Below are positions 57,658-64,000 of a stretch of 64,000 bases of DNA, in pieces (positions within the stretch are counted from its first letter, which is position 1; every line of letters begins with the position of its first letter). The position numbers and the translations under genes are program-made. The stretch comes from Paracoccaceae bacterium. GTDB lineage: Bacteria > Pseudomonadota > Alphaproteobacteria > Rhodobacterales > Rhodobacteraceae. The stretch is from the NCBI GenBank assembly GCA_014323795.1, contig JACONK010000018.1, positions 186,001-250,000 on the forward strand. Direction: 5' to 3'. Under the pieces are notes generated by a model. That model worked only from the letters and a program-made list of their open reading frames with translations, did no database searches and was not told where the DNA came from.

Positions 57658-58051
57658 TTAACTGCAGTCAAGCTTGATGTTCACGGGATTCGGGTAGAGG
57701 TCTTTGGCTGCACCAGTATAAGCATCCACGCCCATTCCGATAATTCCGCCAAAGATTAAGTTCCCTGCAAAGCCAGCTGCTCCTCCACCCTTTACAACGC
57801 TTCGAACACGGGCTTGGCCAGGCTTGCATCCTTTCTTGCGGGCAATCAGTGTAACACTTTCCTTTCGATCCATCTTAGTCCAGCATGGAGTTGCCCCGCA
57901 TATGTAACGCCCATCTGAAGTGCTGATTTCTGCACCTTTTGGGATTGTGTTCACTTCAAGTTCGTCATCCGAGCTGCGAGTGATTGTCGCGCACCCCCCC
58001 CCCCCCAAGATTCAGTATCAGGATGCAGGCGATTGCATTTCTGAGTTTCAT
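57658..58051 (-). CDS. Lipoprotein with 13-G homopolymer in the signal peptide (out of frame as given)
   Basis: ATG 58051 has AAGGAGA 8 bases upstream and opens MKLRNAIACILILNLGGGG. A run of 13 G (57994-58006 as C on the plus strand) follows. With 12 G the frame would continue into GCATITRSSDDELEVNTIPK, giving a 130-residue lipoprotein of the CATI-type family with PEGA-like core (PKGAEISTSDGRYICGATPC) and GIIGMGVDAYTGAAKDLYP near the end. With 13 G it stops ten codons later. This is either a phase-variable gene caught OFF or a homopolymer sequencing error. Confidence 0.7.
57994..58006. repeat. Homopolymer of 13 C (G on the coding strand)
   Basis: The longest single-base run in the window, placed exactly at the lipobox of the lipoprotein gene. 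Tract length decides the reading frame. Confidence 0.9.
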
Positions 58052-58208
58052 GATTTCGGTCTCCTTACCGGGTTATTTGGTATCAGGCAGGGTTGCGCTT
58101 TCGATATCAGCTGATTATTCTGCTGCCTCCGACCGCTTTCCTATATGGGGTGTGTTCTGTGCGCAAGCGGCGGCGGAGGGGACGAAGCCCTCGACCGGCG
58201 GGCTTTTC

Positions 58209-59558
58209 CTACCGCACCGGCGCGGACATCGTGACCAGTTCTTCGGCTGCCGTCGGATGCACGGCGCAGGTGCGGTCAAAATCCGTTTTCGTCGCGCCCA
58301 TCTTCACAGCAATGCCTGCCAGCTGGATCATTTCGCCTGCCCCGGGGCCGACGATGTGGCATCCCAGAACCTTGCGACTTCCTTTCTCTACCAGCAGTTT
58401 CATCAGCATGCGTTCATCCCGGCCCGCCAGGATATGCTGCATAGGCCTAAAGGACGTCGCGTAGACATCTATATCGTGGTTTGCGCGGGCGGTCTCTTCG
58501 CTCAGGCCCACGGTGCCGATCTCCGGCCGGGTGAAAACGGCGGTCGGAACCAAATCGTGATCCGGGTTCGTCGGATTGTTCCTGAAGGCGGTTTCAACAA
58601 AGGCCATGCCTTCGCGGATTGCCACTGGCGTCAATGCCACACGGTTGGTTACATCACCGATGGCGTAGATGCTGTCGACGCTCGTCCTTGACACGCTGTC
58701 CACCAGAATTTCGCCGACATGTCCCAGATTAACACCCGCATCCTCCAGCCCCAGTCCGACCGTGTTCGGCAGGCGCCCGGTGGCCATCAGAACGCAATCA
58801 ACCGCGATGATGTGCCCGAAAGAGTTGCTTATCTGAAGGCCGGTATCTGTCTTTTCGATCCCGGTAATTTCCGTGCCACAGTGGACATCGATACCCTTTT
58901 CGCGCATCTCTTCGGCGACGAAACGGCGAACCTCCCCATCAAATCCGCGCAGGATCTGTTCGCCGCGATAGTATTGCGTGACCGCGCTGCCCATGCCGTT
59001 GAAAATACAGGCGAATTCGCAGGCGATGTATCCTCCCCCGTTAATCAGGATACGTCGCGGCTGTTCGGACAGGTGGAACACCCCGTCAGAGGTTATCGTG
59101 TGTGCCGCCCCCGGAATATCCGGCGTAAACGGATGCCCGCCAGTGGCAATCAGGATGATCCGTGCGCTGATCTGCGTACCATCAGCCATCCGAACAGATT
59201 GCGGACCAGTGACAACAGCCCGCCCGTCATGAAGTGCAACTCCGGCCTTCTGCAGGTTGGTGCGGTAGATGCCTTCCAGCCGGTCGATCTCCGCATCCTT
59301 GGCGGCGATCAGGCTGGCCCAGTCAAAAGATATCTCGCCCACAGACCACCCGAACCCCTTGGCATCTTCAAAGGCATCCGAGTAGCCGGAGGCATAGACC
59401 ATCAGTTTTTTCGGGACGCAGCCGCGAATCACGCAGGTTCCGCCGTAGCGGAATTCTTCTGCAAGCCCGACCTTCGCACCGGTTTGCGCGGCCATGCGCC
59501 CCGCACGCACCCCGCCCGAGCCGCCACCGATGACAAAGAGATCGTAATCGAAAGCCAT
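58209..59558 (-). CDS. gor: Glutathione-disulfide reductase
   Basis: A 449-residue flavoprotein using NADPH to reduce glutathione disulfide. FAD motif DLFVIGGGSGGVRAGRMA, redox-active disulfide GGTCVIRGCVPKKLM, NADPH-binding ILINGGGYIACEFACIF, second FAD motif SIYAIGDVTNR, and the C-terminal active-site CAVHPTAAEE (His-Pro) are all intact. It stands alone. With katG nearby it adds to oxidative-stress defence in a cell that makes photosensitising pigments. Confidence 0.94.
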   Translation of the reverse strand: MAFDYDLFVIGGGSGGVRAGRMAAQTGAKVGLAEEFRYGGTCVIRGCVPKKLMVYASGYSDAFEDAKGFGWSVGEISFDWASLIAAKDAEIDRLEGIYRTNLQKAGVALHDGRAVVTGPQSVRMADGTQISARIILIATGGHPFTPDIPGAAHTITSDGVFHLSEQPRRILINGGGYIACEFACIFNGMGSAVTQYYRGEQILRGFDGEVRRFVAEEMREKGIDVHCGTEITGIEKTDTGLQISNSFGHIIAVDCVLMATGRLPNTVGLGLEDAGVNLGHVGEILVDSVSRTSVDSIYAIGDVTNRVALTPVAIREGMAFVETAFRNNPTNPDHDLVPTAVFTRPEIGTVGLSEETARANHDIDVYATSFRPMQHILAGRDERMLMKLLVEKGSRKVLGCHIVGPGAGEMIQLAGIAVKMGATKTDFDRTCAVHPTAAEELVTMSAPVR

Positions 59559-60147
59559 TGCGTTTTCCTGGAATCCGGTATGATTGAATGACTGTTACCG
59601 CTTTTCCTGCCGGATTTTATAGCAAACCCAAGGCATTACAAAAAGGTTCTGCCCCTTGTCTTCTTCGGTCTTAAATACCCCCGCCGAAGACATTCGCCAC
59701 AATGGCGTCCGAGATGTTGAGGAAAATCCGGTTTATCCACGACCTCCGGAACCTGGTTGAGCATAAGGCTCCGCTCATGCGGGTTCGCGATATGTTTGAG
59801 GTACAGATCAAAACAATATGTCACCCCTCATCGATTACGTGGAGCCGGCCGTTTCGTCGCGCACCATCTCGCCCGGCATCCTGACCATACGGGCTGCGGT
59901 TGAACCAGTGCAGCACCCCGTACGCATGGCTACCGTGAGCTTGGCAGTATTGATAGGGAAATCGCTATGCATGCCACGAATTCCGCACCGGATATTCTTT
60001 CACACTAAACTACAGCCGCGAGCCAGGTCCTTTGCGACAGCGGATTGCAGCCCCCATGTTCCGCCCGGATTGAAGAACGATATTTTTTACCTACCTTGAG
60101 CATACGACATATGCCATCTGCGCCGAAATCCGGCGAATACATCAGCC
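59559..60147. other. Intergenic region with terminator-like motif
   Basis: These 589 bases between gor and sdaA hold no supported gene. Near the gor start side a motif reads, on the minus strand, GGGTATTTAAGACCGAAGAAG (59660-59680, split here as GGGTATTTAAGA-CCGAAGAAG). A similar motif occurs at 63023-63042. The right half presumably carries the sdaA promoter; no consensus is clear. Confidence 0.35.
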
Positions 60148-61527
60148 ATGTTTTTATCTGTCTTCGAGATATTCAAAGTTGGCGTCGGCCCGTCTTCATC
60201 CCACACGATGGGGCCGATGACGGCAGCGGGCATGTTCCTGCGGGCATTGAAGGACGAATGCATTACCCCGTACCGGCTCGGCGGATCGCTTCATGGTTCG
60301 CTCGCCTTCACTGGCAAGGGCCACAACACCGACCGGGCGGTGATCCTAGGCCTTGACGGGTTTGTCCCGCACGACTTTGATATGGACGAAGCCAACGCGG
60401 CACTGGAGCGGGTGGTACACACTAAAACCGTGGCACCGCCGGGGCATGGAACTTATGCCTTTGATCCTGAAGCGGACCTGATCTTTGACTATGAGCTCAC
60501 GCTGACTGGCCATGCCAACGGCATGAAGCTCTGGGCCAGGGATAGCCGCGGCACCCTGGTGCGGGAGCAGGTCTATTACTCCATTGGAGGTGGCTTCGTA
60601 GTGACCGCGGAGGAGATGCAACAGGTGGAGGCACTGCAAGGCACCATACCTGCAGAGATTCCCTACCCCTTCAGGAACGCCGGCGTCATGATTGAGATGG
60701 CGGACGCGAGCGGTCTGTCAATTGCTCAGATGAAATGGAAAAACGAGGTGGTCCGGTCAGGCCGCAAACACCTGGAAGAACGCATCCTGCGCATTTGGGA
60801 CGTGATGGATAAATGCATCATCCGCGGGCTGTCGAAAGAGGGCAGCCTGCCCGGCGGGCTTGGCGTGAAGCGGCGAGCCCAGGGCATCCATCAGGCCCTG
60901 AAAGCGGAAGCGCGGATGAACTTGGCACCGCCCCATGTGATTAACGACTGGATTTCGGCCTATGCCATGGCGGTAAACGAGGAAAACGCCAGCGGTGGCC
61001 AGGTTGTGACCGCACCCACCAACGGTGCGGCCGGTGTGGTGCCCGCGACCGTCAAATATTTTCTTGACCATGTGCCGGGGGCCTCCCGAAAGCAGGTGGT
61101 GGATTTTCTGCTTACGGCGGCTGCTATCGGCGGGATTATCAAGAACAACGCCTCTATCTCGGGCGCGGAGGTCGGCTGTCAGGGGGAAGTCGGTTCTGCA
61201 TCCGCAATGGCCGCCGCCGGACTGTGCGCCGTCATGGGTGGTACGCCGCGGCAGGTGGAAAACGCCGCGGAGATCGCGCTTGAACACCACCTAGGCATGA
61301 CCTGTGACCCAATCGCAGGGCTTGTGCAGGCCCCCTGTATTGAACGTAACGGACTTGGCGCGATCAAGGCCGTCAGTGCGGCATCGCTGGCGATGCGCGG
61401 GGATGGTACCCATCTGGTCTCGCTCGACACATGTATTGAGACAATGCGCCAGACCGGGGCGGACATGAACGAAAAGTATAAAGAGACATCTCTCGGCGGG
61501 CTTGCGGTAAACCTGCCCGCCTGCTGA
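60148..61527 (+). CDS. sdaA: L-serine ammonia-lyase (single-chain, iron-sulfur)
   Basis: A 459-residue enzyme converting serine to pyruvate and ammonia. N-terminal [20 protein letters not shown], substrate-loop [20 protein letters not shown], and cluster cysteines in [20 protein letters not shown] and [11 protein letters not shown] are present, matching the 4Fe-4S type. It opposes the serBCA pathway elsewhere in the window and feeds serine carbon into pyruvate. Confidence 0.95.
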   Translation: MFLSVFEIFKVGVGPSSSHTMGPMTAAGMFLRALKDECITPYRLGGSLHGSLAFTGKGHNTDRAVILGLDGFVPHDFDMDEANAALERVVHTKTVAPPGHGTYAFDPEADLIFDYELTLTGHANGMKLWARDSRGTLVREQVYYSIGGGFVVTAEEMQQVEALQGTIPAEIPYPFRNAGVMIEMADASGLSIAQMKWKNEVVRSGRKHLEERILRIWDVMDKCIIRGLSKEGSLPGGLGVKRRAQGIHQALKAEARMNLAPPHVINDWISAYAMAVNEENASGGQVVTAPTNGAAGVVPATVKYFLDHVPGASRKQVVDFLLTAAAIGGIIKNNASISGAEVGCQGEVGSASAMAAAGLCAVMGGTPRQVENAAEIALEHHLGMTCDPIAGLVQAPCIERNGLGAIKAVSAASLAMRGDGTHLVSLDTCIETMRQTGADMNEKYKETSLGGLAVNLPAC

Positions 61528-62190
61528 TCACTGCACCAGCGCGTCGATCAGTGTTTCCAGGCATTGGCGCGGCAGTATTAATAGCAGTTCACCGTCAGCA
61601 ACCTCGATCATCACCGGCCCGCCCTCTGCAACATTGGACGTGCCAATCCGCCCCTGCGGATCAAGTGTCAGCCCGTCAATCGGCCAGGCCAGCCCGGTGG
61701 ACCGCCCCCGGCTTGGCACCAATGGCCACACCGACACCCGCGTCCCGGGGGTGAGTACCATCTCTATCCGGTAAGGCACGATGCAGGCCACATCCCGTGC
61801 GCCCACCAGAACGACCGGGCCGGGTGCTCGGCTAAGTGCGGTAATGGCCGCCATCTGATGATCCAGCCGCGCCCCCAGAAATCCGACTGCCAAAGTCAAG
61901 ACAGTCGGCAGTGCCGCAAGAGTCTTATCGAAGTCACCGTAGTTCTGATCCTCCATCAAAATACGCGGGACATCTGCAAAGCCCGCCTTTGGCGTGTCAA
62001 AACTGTCAAAATCACCGGCAATCGCCGCCGGTTTCAACCCTAGGTCGCCTGCCAGATTGCCACCGCCATCAACGCAAACCAGTGTCGGCGCAAGGTCAAG
62101 CACCGCCCGCAAATCAGATTCTCGTACTTCGCCGCCACCCAAAAGCGTCACCTTTGTGGCACCTGCAACAATTTTGCTTAAGGTTTCCAA
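61528..62190 (-). CDS. thiN: Thiamine diphosphokinase
   Basis: A 220-residue kinase making thiamine diphosphate, the cofactor of Xsc and others. Landmarks: VTLLGGGEVRESDLRAVL, CVDGGGNLAGDLGLKPAAIAG followed by DFDSFD, DQNYGDFDKTLAAL and FLGARLDHQM. TTG 62190 has GGAG 7 bases before it; GTG 62205 is an alternative. It is convergent with sdaA. Confidence 0.9.
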   Translation of the reverse strand: METLSKIVAGATKVTLLGGGEVRESDLRAVLDLAPTLVCVDGGGNLAGDLGLKPAAIAGDFDSFDTPKAGFADVPRILMEDQNYGDFDKTLAALPTVLTLAVGFLGARLDHQMAAITALSRAPGPVVLVGARDVACIVPYRIEMVLTPGTRVSVWPLVPSRGRSTGLAWPIDGLTLDPQGRIGTSNVAEGGPVMIEVADGELLLILPRQCLETLIDALVQ

Positions 62191-63169
62191 ATTGGTTCTC
62201 CACACGATCCAATTCCGAAAATTTCCGGCCGATTTGCCTAAAAATGGAGTTTTCTGTCAGGTCGGCACGAATTTCGTTCGCAGGTTAAAGCATTAATTGC
62301 GAGTGGTGGAATCAAAAAAAATGGGGATTATATATTTGATTAGACGCCCGAATACTGCATCCTTCACCGCATACATGCCCTGCTTTTGTTTTCCCTGCGC
62401 AGCCATGAAAGCGTACAGGTGCTGCCTTGGGGTGTGTTGCAGGGGCCGCACGGCACCACACGGTCTGGCATAGCCATTCGGCCCGCCGTCCGGGCGTGGC
62501 AGGTTATGGTCAGGTTCCCGATAGCCGGGTTCATCAAACTTTCTGCCACATCCCCTGCAACGATGGCCGTGCCGGTCGGGCACCATGCGCATACATTTGT
62601 GCCCGCGTCCGCCACACCCCCTCCGGTTCCTTCACGCGCTGTCTAATGCGCAAGGGCCGGTGTGTGCACTTCCCCGTCATCGGTGCGGGCGGGTTCTTGC
62701 GTCCTGAATCCCTGCAAGCCCGTATAAGGTGAAAGACCGACCGGTTAATCGGCACTTAAAGCCCGATAAAGGAGGCGTTACCCCCCGTATCTGACCCTTG
62801 CGCCTGGCCCCGGATTTACATTAAGGCGAAAACCGGGCACCAGTCTTTCTGCCCGGGGGGAAGCTGTATAGTCAGGTATATAACCCCAAAAAAAATCGCA
62901 CATTCCCAAACGTACTGGCGAAATTGGTGTGCAGCGGGTATCTTTGCCAGATGGCCGGATTAATCTTTCCGGTTCCGCGGCGCGGACCGGCAAAAATTCA
63001 AAGAGAAAAGGGCCGGCGGCAAGGGTATTTTGGCCGAAGAAGGCTTCATGTCCGGGCATTCCGCGCAGTTTCCTGACACTGTTGGCCTTGTTACGCAGAA
63101 GTTTCGATGATTGTAGATGAAACCGCGCAGCGGCGTTAATGACCCGAAGGCGGATTTCCGGTTTCATGG
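62191..63169. other. Long intergenic region with few features
   Basis: About 980 bases between thiN and the LysE gene. An AT-rich segment with an A8 run lies near 62312-62340. Minus-strand frames at 62293-62615 contain paired Cys (CAWCPTGTAIVAG, CGPCN), but compete in two frames and match nothing I know. A terminator-like GGGTATTTTGGCCGAAGAAG sits at 63023-63042. I call no gene. Confidence 0.35.
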
Positions 63170-63769
63170 ATGGGTGCCCCCATCCGAGCCATGATTTCCC
63201 TGGCCCTTGCCGTTTTCTTTCCCATCGCCACGCCTGGTCCCGGTTTTCTGTTCCTGGCAGGCATGGCGACAGATTTCGGGTTTCGCCGGGCGGTGCCCTG
63301 TCTGGCGCAACTTTTGATCTGCAACACGCTGGTGCTTTTGCTGGTGGCAGGCGGTGTGGCGGCCCTGGTGCTCACCGACCCGGTGACACGGACACCGCTG
63401 ATGATGGCTTCGCTGTGCTATCTGCTTTACCTGGCCGGGCACATCGCATGCGCAGGCTTCCGCATCGCAATAATCGGGGAGAAGCACTGCCCGGACCCTG
63501 TGTGGCGGGGTTATGCCGCCACAATCAACCCCAAAGCCTATGCTGTCAACTCAGTCTTTATCACCAGCTTCCCAATTTACCCGGAGAACTGCCCGGCTGA
63601 AGTCGCAGTTGTCGCAGCCGTCTGGCTGCCCCTGCATCTGGCCTCGGCCTGGTTCGGTGCCACAATTAACCAGTTCGTTCCGCCGCCACGGGCGGTGAAC
63701 ATCGGCCTGGCAACCTCGATACTGCTGGTCGTGGGGCTCACCACGTTTGTAATGGTCGAAAGACCTTAA
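63170..63769 (+). CDS. LysE/RhtB family amino-acid exporter
   Basis: A 199-residue membrane protein with about six hydrophobic segments. The family N-terminal [20 protein letters not shown] (TPGP motif) and the later [16 protein letters not shown] block (NPK) are both clear. Members export amino acids such as lysine, homoserine or threonine; the substrate is unknown. The start at 63170 or the second Met at 63191 are both possible. It overlaps prfB tail to tail by 4 bases. Confidence 0.85.
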   Translation: MGAPIRAMISLALAVFFPIATPGPGFLFLAGMATDFGFRRAVPCLAQLLICNTLVLLLVAGGVAALVLTDPVTRTPLMMASLCYLLYLAGHIACAGFRIAIIGEKHCPDPVWRGYAATINPKAYAVNSVFITSFPIYPENCPAEVAVVAAVWLPLHLASAWFGATINQFVPPPRAVNIGLATSILLVVGLTTFVMVERP

Positions 63770-64000
63770 TCCTCTGCCCGCACATGATCACGGCTCATGC
63801 CCGCCACGCCCTGGGCCAATACGGCCGCCATGAACGGCGTCAGATCGCCGTCGAGTACGCCCTTCGTGTCCGACGTCTCATACCCGGTGCGCAGATCCTT
63901 TACCATCTGGTAGGGCTGCAGCACGTAGGAGCGGATCTGGTTACCCCAGCCCGCTGCGCCCTTGGCTTCATGCGCCTCGTTAATCGCTGCAGACCGCTTA
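63766..64000 (-). CDS. prfB: Peptide chain release factor 2, C-terminal part
   Basis: The last 77 codons of RF2, cut by the window edge. [37 protein letters not shown] and the C-terminal [12 protein letters not shown] are diagnostic of RF2 domain 3 and tail. The GGQ and SPF motifs and the usual programmed frameshift site lie outside the window. Confidence 0.92.
   Translation of the reverse strand, partial: KRSAAINEAHEAKGAAGWGNQIRSYVLQPYQMVKDLRTGYETSDTKGVLDGDLTPFMAAVLAQGVAGMSRDHVRAED

Noticed and set aside
59702-59884. A 60-codon plus-strand frame between gor and sdaA
   Set aside because: No start signal and no homology that I can recognise.
62293-62615. Minus-strand frames with CxxC pairs (CAWC, CGPC)
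   Set aside because: Two competing frames, no recognisable domain, and no ribosome binding site; not enough for a gene call.

Overview
The window comes from a phototrophic alphaproteobacterium of the Rhodobacterales type. It has a peripheral light-harvesting (LH2, puc) operon preceded by two tandem PpsR-type boxes, the linked gene order amidase-aminotransferase-ftsK-lolA, a serBCA cluster, xsc for sulfoacetaldehyde breakdown, and Rhodobacterales-type small proteins (FYDLN-acid, DUF2794, Trm112-like). The core is GC-rich. The first ~1.1 kb and the CRISPR region are visibly lower in GC. Species cannot be named from sequence alone.

Layout. 1-1.1 kb: two accessory genes of unknown function, stopping at a tRNA-Ser(GCT) that is a plausible integration site. 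1.3-9.9 kb: xsc, divergent serB / serC-serA, an M17 aminopeptidase coupled to an NlpC/P60 hydrolase. 9.9-13.2 kb: a decayed DUF2794 gene, hspQ, a lipoprotein transglycosylase-like gene, lolA. 13.3-20.8 kb: ftsK, aminotransferase, amidase, ubiH-type hydroxylase, Trm112-like, LON-domain protein. 21-28.4 kb: an MBL hydrolase, an EnvZ-like kinase fused to a secreted-type domain, xseA, purD, iron ABC permease. 28.5-36.3 kb: tRNA-Thr, tRNA-Ser, dac-tmk-holB-tatD-MBL-AEC transporter, an Lrp regulator and fpr. 36.4-46.1 kb: a complete but rearranged type I-E CRISPR-Cas locus, all read on the minus strand: cas6e-cas1-cas2-array-small genes-cas3-cse1-cas7-cas5-cse2. 47.4-50 kb: a bufferin operon (bufABCD). 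51-52.2 kb: YgjP-type metalloprotease, FYDLN protein, tRNA-Ala. 52.3-57.5 kb: katG divergent from pucB-pucA-pucC plus a coupled repeat-containing gene. 57.6-64 kb: a lipoprotein with a 13-G tract, gor, sdaA, thiN, a LysE exporter and the 3' end of prfB.

The most unusual region is the CRISPR locus. cas1 is broken by an exact 13-bp tandem duplication lying between the catalytic His and the catalytic Asp pair, so adaptation should be off while Cascade and Cas3 look intact. The array is short (5 repeats, 4 spacers). Downstream of it on the same strand is a two-gene cassette whose first start codon lies inside the terminal repeat, then a strong hairpin, then two isolated degenerate repeats bracketing a decayed reading frame just before cas3. 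cas5 contains a perfect 30-bp palindrome.

A second theme is slippage-type variation: the cas1 duplication, a 12-bp duplication in the DUF2794 remnant, a 78-bp duplication in the pucC-coupled gene, (CTGTC)x4 at the start of xseA, a 13-G tract in a lipoprotein signal peptide, and one-base G-run shifts in two small genes. Some homopolymer cases could be sequencing errors; the larger duplications are unlikely to be.
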